From assembly GCA_036794395.1 (NCBI GenBank), contig DAIRGS010000209.1, positions 1 through 12,681 of the forward strand: DNA of 12,681 nt, in the 5' to 3' direction. This document shows, piece after piece, positions 7,520 through 12,681 of the stretch (position 1 is its first letter; every line of letters starts with the position of its first letter). A program made the position numbers and the translations under genes. The notes under the pieces are model-generated. The model searched no databases. It was given only the letters and a program-made list of their open reading frames with translations, and had not been told where the DNA came from. This DNA comes from DASXMX01 sp036794395 (lineage in GTDB: Bacteria; Planctomycetota; Phycisphaerae; Tepidisphaerales; Tepidisphaeraceae).

Positions 7520-7814
7520 CTTACATGCGTCCGACGCGTCCGAACGCAGCCTATTCACAATTTTGCACTCCGCATGCTGACCGAGCCGAAATGATCGGAC
7601 TCAATGCAGCACCTCCAGAACAACTCAGGATCGACCCGCCAATCCAACCACCTTTAACCAGATCATGTGCTGCACACATTGTCACCGCTAAAGATGATAG
7701 TAACCTGAGAGCTTATCCAGTTTATACCCGGAAAGGCCAAGGGTCAGGAAGTCTTTTTACGTTCAGCGTTCTTATGTGTTCTGTGTAAATGAAGTTATCA
7801 GACGTCCACCGGCG
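7520..7814. other. Gene-poor intergenic region
   Basis: About 295 nt, visibly more A/T-rich than its neighbours, between the adaptor operon and the metallopeptidase gene. A 100-codon open frame crosses it on the plus strand (7486-7788), but it has no ribosome-binding site, no recognisable protein features, and overlaps the opposite promoter. I saw no tRNA, strong hairpin with T-run, or repeat. Upstream control sequences for the adaptor operon probably lie at its left edge. Confidence 0.5.
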
Positions 7815-8189
7815 TCAGCCGTAACCGAGAGTGCTTAGGTCGTCCTCATCCAGGCCGAAATGGTGCCCGATCTCGTGCAGCACGGTCTTACGCACCTGGT
7901 CCAACAGTTCCGCTTCGTTGTTGCTCACCTGTTCTATCGACTCCTGGAAAATGTAGATCACATCCGGAAGTCGCCCCGATTCCTCCACGCTCCGCTGTGT
8001 TCGCGGACGGCCCACATATAAGCCCAATAGCAGCCCCTTCGAATCGAAACGGCTCGACTGGGCCTCGGTGGGCCGGTCGCGCACTTCCACCGGCACTTCT
8101 TCAATGAATTCCTGAAACTGCGGCGGGAGCGTCGCCAGAGCCTCTTCCACCATCAGCCCAAACCGCCGTTTGCTCACGCGATACGCCAT
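7815..8189 (-). CDS. Small zincin-type metallopeptidase family protein
   Basis: 124 residues, the usual size for the bacterial minimal metallopeptidase (zincin_1) family. It has an N-terminal helical segment (RFGLMVEEALATLPPQF), a central strand region ending PDVIYIFQESIE (75-86), and the metal-binding helix LHEIGHHFGLDEDDL (104-118), containing HExxH at 105-109. Family members end soon after this motif, as here (LGYG), so the protein is complete. There is no signal peptide or TM segment, so it should be cytoplasmic. Substrates for the family are poorly known. ATG at 8189 has only a weak upstream GGA; a TATAAT hexamer stands about 27 nt before it. It is divergent from the sppA-like gene and points towards the adaptor operon across a 300-nt gap, so it is likely monocistronic. 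Confidence 0.85.
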   Translation of the reverse strand: MAYRVSKRRFGLMVEEALATLPPQFQEFIEEVPVEVRDRPTEAQSSRFDSKGLLLGLYVGRPRTQRSVEESGRLPDVIYIFQESIEQVSNNEAELLDQVRKTVLHEIGHHFGLDEDDLSTLGYG

Positions 8190-8215
8190 CGTTAGAATCC
8201 GTTGACTGGCATGAG

Positions 8216-8221
8216 ATTATA
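8216..8221 (-). promoter_or_regulatory. Candidate -10 box of the metallopeptidase gene
   Basis: A perfect TATAAT on the minus strand, 26 nt from the ATG at 8189. No good -35 at 16-18 nt: the nearest TTG-containing hexamer is about 21 nt away. Plausible but weak. No clear promoter was found for the divergent plus-strand pair in the same 127-nt gap. Confidence 0.35.
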
Positions 8222-8304
8222 GGTCGTTAGCTCCGGCAGAGGGCCCAATGACCCCTGCTTTAGCCAAACGTGACGGATCGGATGTCCGCCGCTCGTCCTT
8301 ATAA

Positions 8305-8309
8305 AGAGG
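8305..8309 (+). promoter_or_regulatory. Shine-Dalgarno of the sppA-like gene
   Basis: AGAGG followed by a 7-nt spacer and ATG at 8317. It supports this start, which places the signal peptide and lipobox-like Cys at the expected N-terminal distance. Confidence 0.55.
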
Positions 8310-8316
8310 CAACCGC

Positions 8317-9324
8317 ATGCATCGGATGCTCTGGATCGCCTTACTGGTTTCGCTTTCGGCTGGATGCGGCTCCCCCAGCTTCCTTCTGACCCCGGTTGCC
8401 AACACCAACGAACTCAGTGAAGACAAGGTTCAGGCCGGGCACGGCTTCTCACCCGGTAAAATTGTCATCATTCCAATCGAGGGCACCCTTTCCAACGCCC
8501 GTTCGCAGGGCCTGCTTCAACCCACCGAAAATCCCATGAGCCTTTTCGCCCAGCAACTGGCAAAGGCCGAAAGCGACTCTTCGGTGAAGGCAATCGTCCT
8601 TCGCGTCAACTCCCCCGGCGGCACCGTCACCGCTTCTGATGCGATCTATCAGCTCATCAAACGTTTCAAGGCCCGCACCAGGATCCCCGTCGTGGCCGCG
8701 GCTCAGGAGGTCGCCGCCAGCGGAGCGTATTACGTCAGCTGCGCCGCCGACCGAATCGTCGCCCAGCCGACAAGCCTCGTCGGCAGCATCGGCGTGATCT
8801 TTGAGGCCACCCAGTTCGAGGGCACGCTTCAAAAACTCGGCATCCAGATAGAATCCGTCAAAAGCGGCTCTCTTAAAGACATGGGCTCCCCCTTTCGCGC
8901 CCTTAAGCCCAAAGAACGAGAAGTCATGCAGGCGATGGTCGAGGAAGACTTCGCCCGATTCATCAAGATCGTCACCGACAACCGCCCTGTGAAAGAACAT
9001 CCCGTCGCCGACCTCACCGACTACGAAAAAAGCGAATACGGCGGGACCTATAGCGGCCGGGTCTTCAGCGGCGAACGGGCCAAAGAGATGGGCTTGGTTG
9101 ATGACCTGGGCCTGCTCGAAGACGCCATCGATATCGCCAGAAACCTGGCTCACGCAAAGGGCGCCGAGGTGGTCATGTACGTTCGCCCTTATGGCTATGG
9201 CGGATCCATCTATGCAAGCAACAACGTTCCCGCGCCGCGTGCCGATGTGATGAAGCTCGAGTTTCCCGGCACCTCGCCGCTGCTTCCCGCCGGACTGTAT
9301 TACCTCTGGCAGCCGGGCCTCTGA
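8317..9324 (+). CDS. sppA: Signal peptide peptidase SppA-type serine protease, probable lipoprotein
   Basis: 335-residue S49-family peptidase, single-domain (short) form. The N-terminus MHRMLWIALLVSLSAGC is a lipoprotein-like signal with Cys17 as the probable lipidated residue; Ser rather than Leu at -3 makes the lipobox imperfect. The S49 core includes IVIIPIEGTL (49-58), VLRVNSPGGTVTASD (94-108), the nucleophile in EVAASGAYY (Ser135), and SLVGSIGVIF (153-162). The general base is Lys187 in SGSLKDMGSPFR. The Ser-Lys separation of 52 residues matches the Bacillus-type enzyme. Later come YSGRVFSGERAKEMGLVDDLG (starting at 245) and a C-terminal tail that is not conserved. The catalytic dyad is intact. 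The family degrades leftover signal peptides and other membrane-embedded peptides. It is the first of a tight two-gene unit, with a stop 3 nt before the next ATG. Confidence 0.93.
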   Translation: MHRMLWIALLVSLSAGCGSPSFLLTPVANTNELSEDKVQAGHGFSPGKIVIIPIEGTLSNARSQGLLQPTENPMSLFAQQLAKAESDSSVKAIVLRVNSPGGTVTASDAIYQLIKRFKARTRIPVVAAAQEVAASGAYYVSCAADRIVAQPTSLVGSIGVIFEATQFEGTLQKLGIQIESVKSGSLKDMGSPFRALKPKEREVMQAMVEEDFARFIKIVTDNRPVKEHPVADLTDYEKSEYGGTYSGRVFSGERAKEMGLVDDLGLLEDAIDIARNLAHAKGAEVVMYVRPYGYGGSIYASNNVPAPRADVMKLEFPGTSPLLPAGLYYLWQPGL

Positions 9325-9327
9325 TCC

Positions 9328-10338
9328 ATGATCTCGATTACCTGCACCAATTGTCAGTCGGTGCTCACCATCGACGACGCGTTCGCCGGTGGCGTGTGCC
9401 GCTGCCAGTTCTGCGGCACGATTCAAACCGTGCCGTCCAAAGCCGAAGCCGCCCTTCACGCGTCCGGCGTCACCACGACCACTAAATCGCTTTATCACAA
9501 GGAAAACGCGCCATCCCCTTCCCGCGCGGAGTCATCGGGGACGGGCTTGGAAGATCTTGCCGGTGCGGTCGCAGGCAGCGGATTGGCCGGCAGTGGAAGC
9601 GGACTGGCCGGTCAGGACTCGGATCCTTCCCTCGGTGAGGCACAGATTAGCACGCCGGTCATTCAAGCCCCCCCGCCGCCTTCGGGAGCGAGGCTCTCGG
9701 TTGTTGTGATCACTGCCGCGGTGGTTGTGTTGAGCGGGATCGCAATCGCCATTCTATTGTCCCGCGCCACCAGCGACCGCACCTCCGGGAAAACCACCAG
9801 TCCCGGCGCATCCCTTACCGGCCCAAGCTTCTGCGGCGTTCCGATCACCGGCAGCACCGACGTCTTTCTGCTGGATCGCGGCAATTCGATCAACGAATAC
9901 TTCGATACGATCAAGGCCGTCTGCTACAAAAGCCTCAAGCAAATGGGCCCGGATCGGAAATTCCAGGTGATCCTGTGGGATAACGATGCCGGCTCGGCGG
10001 AATTCCCAGCCGGCGCGTTGCGCAACGCCACCGCCGGGGCGATTGAGGATTGTCAGCGCAACTTCCAGGATGTCGTGGCCGGGGGAAGCAGTCATCTGGC
10101 CGGTCCATTTCGCGAAGCCCTGGGCCGTCATCCCCAGTTCATTGTTATCGCCACCGCCAAATCGCAGCTCGACAGCGACGACGCCGATGCACTTCGCACG
10201 GCAATCGGCTCAGGGTCGCACGTCTGCATCATTCAAATTGGATCCACCGCCAGCCCGCTTTACGTGGAGATCGCCAAGGCGACGGCAGGTCAGTGCAAGC
10301 TGACCAGTGGTGACGAGCTTCGCGAATTTTCCCGCTAA
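9328..10338 (+). CDS. Zinc ribbon - TM - VWA-like protein with degenerate MIDAS
   Basis: 336 residues, not a named family. Residues 4-30 form a zinc ribbon (C6xxC9 ... C26xxC29, with C24 extra). Residues about 35-120 are a Gly/Ser/Pro-rich linker with a GSGLAG repetition near 83-95. One TM helix lies at about 123-144. The C-terminal domain (about 168-335) has the alternating strand/helix pattern of a von Willebrand A fold: TDVFLLDRGNSI (177-188), KFQVILWDNDA (211-221), AGGSSHLAGPFREAL (251-265), QFIVIATA (270-277), CIIQIG (300-305). The metal site would be DRGNS instead of DxSxS, and the usual aspartate after the fourth strand is missing, so canonical metal binding is doubtful. Topology would place the zinc ribbon in the cytoplasm and the VWA-like domain outside. 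It starts 3 nt after the sppA stop with a weak ribosome site, implying translational coupling and perhaps joint action at the membrane. The VWA assignment is moderate. Confidence 0.85.
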   Translation: MISITCTNCQSVLTIDDAFAGGVCRCQFCGTIQTVPSKAEAALHASGVTTTTKSLYHKENAPSPSRAESSGTGLEDLAGAVAGSGLAGSGSGLAGQDSDPSLGEAQISTPVIQAPPPPSGARLSVVVITAAVVVLSGIAIAILLSRATSDRTSGKTTSPGASLTGPSFCGVPITGSTDVFLLDRGNSINEYFDTIKAVCYKSLKQMGPDRKFQVILWDNDAGSAEFPAGALRNATAGAIEDCQRNFQDVVAGGSSHLAGPFREALGRHPQFIVIATAKSQLDSDDADALRTAIGSGSHVCIIQIGSTASPLYVEIAKATAGQCKLTSGDELREFSR

Positions 10339-10398
10339 AAATGCCAGGTCGCTCACAGTATCAATTACGACACGTCCCCCATTACTTCCCTCCCGGCA

Positions 10399-12240
10399 TC
10401 ATCCCCCCAAAACATGATTTCGCCACATCCGGCGATATACTGCCTCAAGCCTGGCCGTAAATCCCGCATGGTCCATCAAACGGGAACTGGCCATGCGCTG
10501 TCGCATCGCTTGGCGCATCGCGCGGAGCCCAGCTGGATCGGCGGCCAGTTTTGCCGAAATGCCCACGAACTGCTCGGGTGATTCGGCGATCAACTCGGGC
10601 ATCCCCAACCCGTGCAGGATGCTCTTGCCTGAGCGGGAGATCGTGGTCGTTCCTGCAAGGCTAACCAACGGCACCCCCATCCACAGCCCGTCGCAAGTGG
10701 TCGTGATCCCATTGAACGGGTAAGTATCCAACGCAATGTCGATTTCATTGAACCGCTCCAAATAATGACGCCGATGTTTGACCTTTCCGACGAGAGTTAA
10801 TCGATCGAGCGGGAGGCCTTTTTTGCCAAGATGGTCGCGAATGGCGGCTGTAAGCTCGCCGACGCTGAGCAGCAGGCGTGAGCCGGGTACGGCGTTGAGG
10901 ACGTCAGTCCAGAGCTTTGCGCACGGGTCGGAGATTTTGACGATTTTGTTGAGCGAGCCAAACGTGACGTGGCCTTTTGCCAGCATCGGCGGCTCGCGCA
11001 CTTCCGGTGCATCGGCATCCGCCGTATAGCACCAGCAAGTGTGCGGGATTCGGGCGAGTTGTTCAGTATGGTATTGCTCGGTCAGGCCTGGCGGATCCTG
11101 GTGCTCGTCAGTGATGCGCCAATCCATCGTTGCCAGGCCCGTGGTGTTGAAGTAGCCGACCATGTTGACCTGCACCGGCGCGGGCTTGCGGGCGAAAAGC
11201 TTCATGCGATTGCGCGACGCGTGGCCGCGAAGGTCAACAAGGATGTCGATGCCGTCGTCGCGGATGAGACGGTCTACCGCTTCATCACTCTTGCCGGCGG
11301 TTTCCTTCCAATGGTCGGGCAGCGATCGCAGCCGTCGCGTGGTCAAATCCGGTTTGGCCACGTCGCTGTAGCAGAAGATTTCGAAGGCGTTGTGATCGTG
11401 ATGCTCCAGAGCGGCTCCAATGAAACGCGGAACCGTTTGCTCCCGAAAATCGGGCGAGACATACCCGATACGCAGCCGGCGATCGGGAACACGATCGTTT
11501 TCGTGCGGCGGAATCTGATCGAGCAGCGGGTCGCAAAACCTCCGCCCCCATTCGCGATGTTCCCGATAAAGAGCGGCAGCGTCGTAATCCGGAGAGTAGT
11601 GAATCGTATAGAGAAGCGAACTGCGGAAGCTCGCCTGATCGGGTTTGAGTTCGAGCAGCTTGCGATAACAGCTAAGCGCCAGATCCAATTCGCCAAGCTC
11701 GACGGCGACACTCGCCAACGCGTCATGGCTCTTGACGTAATCGGGGCGGAGGCGGATCGCTTCGGTGTATTCGCCAGCCGCGTCCGTCGTCCGGCCTAGT
11801 TTGCGGTACGTGTTCCCGAGGTTGAAGTGCGCTTCCGGGTAGTTTGGCCGGAGGCGAATGGCGGTGGAGAAGGCAGCGGCTGCATCGTCGTGCCGTGCGA
11901 GGGCTTCGAGGACCAGACCCAGGTTGTTGTGAAGATCGGGAACGTTCGGGTTGAGCCGATGGGCGACATTCAGATGTTCCAGCGCTTCCTCATGCCGGCC
12001 CATCCTGCCCAATAACGCCGCGAGATTAACCCGGAGCGCCGGATTTGCCGGAGCCACTTGAACAGCGCGTCGAATTATTTCGACCGCCTGCTCGAACTCG
12101 CCTTTCTCGTAGAGAATCGTGCCGAGAAGATGAAGGGCGTCGGGCCTCGATGGCTCGACGCCCAATACCTGTCGGCAGATCGTTTCGGCTTCCGCGAGCC
12201 TGCCTTCTCCCTCGAGGCGGATTGCGTCAGTGAGATTCAT
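10399..12240 (-). CDS. TPR protein with SPINDLY/O-GlcNAc-transferase-type glycosyltransferase domain (GT41-like)
   Basis: 613 residues from ATG 12240; an in-frame GTG at 12246 would add two, and neither has a good Shine-Dalgarno. The following numbering starts at the GTG. Five to six TPRs cover about 5-205 (for example EAHFNLGNTYRKLGRTTDAA). The GT41-like catalytic domain (about 258-610) shows RIGYVSPDF (259-267), DGIDILVDLRGH (331-342), PAPVQVNMVGYFNTTG (355-370), MDWRITDE (374-381), LNKIVKISDP (432-441; K437 matches the UDP-phosphate-contacting Lys of human OGT), and NGITTTCDGLWMGVPLVSL (512-530). Family enzymes transfer sugar from a nucleotide donor to Ser/Thr or other acceptors. The DFxxH motif reads DFREQ: the conserved His is Gln270. 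No signal peptide is present, so it should be cytoplasmic. It is convergent with the VWA-like gene (60-nt gap) and monocistronic by layout. Confidence 0.92.
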   Translation of the reverse strand: MNLTDAIRLEGEGRLAEAETICRQVLGVEPSRPDALHLLGTILYEKGEFEQAVEIIRRAVQVAPANPALRVNLAALLGRMGRHEEALEHLNVAHRLNPNVPDLHNNLGLVLEALARHDDAAAAFSTAIRLRPNYPEAHFNLGNTYRKLGRTTDAAGEYTEAIRLRPDYVKSHDALASVAVELGELDLALSCYRKLLELKPDQASFRSSLLYTIHYSPDYDAAALYREHREWGRRFCDPLLDQIPPHENDRVPDRRLRIGYVSPDFREQTVPRFIGAALEHHDHNAFEIFCYSDVAKPDLTTRRLRSLPDHWKETAGKSDEAVDRLIRDDGIDILVDLRGHASRNRMKLFARKPAPVQVNMVGYFNTTGLATMDWRITDEHQDPPGLTEQYHTEQLARIPHTCWCYTADADAPEVREPPMLAKGHVTFGSLNKIVKISDPCAKLWTDVLNAVPGSRLLLSVGELTAAIRDHLGKKGLPLDRLTLVGKVKHRRHYLERFNEIDIALDTYPFNGITTTCDGLWMGVPLVSLAGTTTISRSGKSILHGLGMPELIAESPEQFVGISAKLAADPAGLRAMRQAMRQRMASSRLMDHAGFTARLEAVYRRMWRNHVLGG

Positions 12241-12403
12241 TGGCACGACCGACCACGCGGCTCGGAGTTGGGACAGCGAATATCTGGCATGTACCCGGAG
12301 GCCGTGTAGGTTGCCAGGACGTTTCGGGGCGACATATAAACGGCGCTGAGGAACGGTTGAACGAGGGTGAAGCCATAAAGCCTATTGTGGTGAAGCCCTT
12401 GTT

Positions 12404-12453
12404 GCGGTGCAGGTTTTCCGACCCGCACGTGCAGGGCTGGAGACCTGCGCCGC
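12404..12453. repeat. Imperfect palindrome in the right intergenic spacer
   Basis: GCGGTGCAGGT at 12404-12414 pairs with ACCTGCGCCGC at 12443-12453 (10 of 11; the eleventh can be a G-U pair in RNA). A central CACGTG core sits inside it. It lies in the 237-nt non-coding spacer between the glycosyltransferase start and the zinc-ribbon remnant. No T-run follows on either strand. It is probably another dispersed palindromic repeat. The rest of the spacer shows nothing I can identify. Confidence 0.45.
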
Positions 12454-12477
12454 AAGCGCGTAATCGTGAACGATCAT

Positions 12478-12630
12478 TTAGGCTGCGGCCGGTAAAGCCG
12501 TCCCGCATTCGGGGCAGATTCCGCTTGTGTTGCCGGTGAGATTGTAGCCGCACTTGACGCAGTGGCCGGGGGGTCTGCGTCGGTACGCGGCGACCGCCCA
12601 TGCCATCGGAAGTGCCGCGGTCAACACTAA
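12478..12630 (-). pseudogene. 3' remnant of a zinc-ribbon membrane protein gene cut by an IS
   Basis: An open frame of 50 codons plus TAA at 12478-12480. It encodes the end of a hydrophobic helix (LVLTAALPMAWAVAAY), then arginines, then a zinc ribbon CVKCGYNL ... ICPECGTALPAAA. This CxxCGYxL...CPECG ending is, in my memory of planctomycete proteomes, a common C-terminus of small membrane proteins. The frame begins exactly at the CTAA (12627-12630) that abuts the apparent IS end. The next codons upstream, inside the IS, run into TGA after three more codons. The 5' part of the gene should lie beyond the IS, outside the window. A GTG at 12625-12627 could start a 49-residue peptide, but half a helix plus a ribbon reads better as a broken gene. 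Confidence 0.65.
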
Positions 12631-12681
12631 GAGACTGTCTCATAAGTAGTTTTAACCGGCTTTGCGATACTCGAACTCCGC
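12631..12681. mobile_element. Terminus of an IS5-like insertion sequence (partial)
   Basis: From 12631 the sequence reads GAGACTGTCTCATAAG, which resembles terminal inverted repeats of IS5-superfamily elements. It is preceded by CTAA (12627-12630), fitting the YTAR target preference of the IS5 group. A short coding tail on the minus strand ends 21 nt inside the terminus, as expected for a transposase 3' end. The element interrupts the zinc-ribbon gene and continues past the window, so the other terminus and the target duplication cannot be seen. The family assignment is from recalled terminus patterns. Confidence 0.6.
12652..12681 (-). CDS. Partial transposase C-terminus
   Basis: The last nine codons and TAA of a minus-strand gene that enters from beyond the window: AEFEYRKAG. 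They are too few residues to assign by homology. The transposase call rests on position just inside the putative IS terminus and on the compact spacing of stop codon to element end. Confidence 0.45.
   Translation of the reverse strand, partial: AEFEYRKAG

Noticed and set aside
7486..7788. 100-codon open frame on the plus strand in the gene-poor region
   Set aside because: No ribosome-binding site, no signal or domain pattern, and it overlaps the promoter and start of the adaptor operon.
8202..8222. Promoter for sppA from TTGACT at 8202-8207
   Set aside because: The nearest TA-rich hexamer is only about 9 nt away, and nothing fits at 16-18 nt, so no plus-strand promoter is claimed.
8449..9498. 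349-codon open frame on the minus strand
   Set aside because: Opposite sppA, whose catalytic motifs are clear. The shadow frame is Gly/Asp/His-rich without domain features.
10339..10398. Bidirectional terminator between the convergent VWA-like and glycosyltransferase genes
   Set aside because: The 60-nt gap has no stable hairpin with a T-run on either strand.
10969..11799. 276-codon open frame on the plus strand
   Set aside because: Opposite the GT41-like domain, which is well supported by family motifs.
12227..12643. 138-codon open frame on the minus strand at the right end
   Set aside because: It is in a different frame from the zinc-ribbon remnant and reads through the IS junction and the palindrome. 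The CxxCGYxL...CPECG frame is the meaningful one.

Overview
The window looks like planctomycete chromosomal DNA. This is inferred from family content, not from any database search. The clues are a PqqD/M50/HlyD fusion protein, a GAF-HlyD fusion, a shortened SecA-like ATPase, a TPR-SPINDLY glycosyltransferase, a zinc-ribbon/VWA-like membrane protein, a C-terminal CxxCGYxL...CPECG zinc ribbon, and short palindromic spacer repeats. Phycisphaerae-like relatives are plausible but not provable from the sequence.

Left half, minus strand, transcribed from 7479 down to 98: a probable four-gene operon. The first gene encodes an exported HlyD/RND-type adaptor (6574-7479), behind an extended -10 promoter at 7511-7519. 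The second encodes an inner-membrane protein with a cytoplasmic GAF-like sensor region fused to a HlyD-type adaptor (4555-6498). The third encodes a 742-residue polytopic protein that joins a PqqD-like domain, an M50 site-2-protease core and a HlyD-type adaptor (2202-4430). The last encodes a 645-residue SecA-like ATPase that stops where the scaffold helix should lead into the wing domain and two-helix finger (98-2035). Three adaptor modules, one membrane protease and one SecA-type motor, with no ABC transporter, RND pump or outer-membrane channel in the window, suggest an unusual envelope export or processing machine. The two downstream spacers (4431-4554 and 2036-2201) carry copies of a 7-nt-period ACTCAGC repeat. 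One forms a long fold-back, and the other encloses a separate 69-bp element with 10-bp inverted ends.

Middle: a gene-poor stretch (7520-7814) is followed by a small zincin metallopeptidase gene (7815-8189, minus). Divergent from it is a plus-strand pair: a lipoprotein-type SppA serine peptidase (8317-9324) and, 3 nt later, a zinc ribbon-TM-VWA-like protein with a degenerate MIDAS (9328-10338).

Right: a convergent TPR/O-GlcNAc-transferase-like gene (10399-12240, minus), with Gln in place of the conserved His of the catalytic-domain DFxxH motif. A spacer holding an imperfect palindrome follows. Last comes the 3' remnant of a zinc-ribbon membrane protein gene (12478-12630), apparently split by an IS5-like insertion sequence whose terminus starts at 12631 and runs off the window with the last nine codons of a probable transposase.

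No rRNA, tRNA, CRISPR array or convincing Rho-independent terminator was seen.
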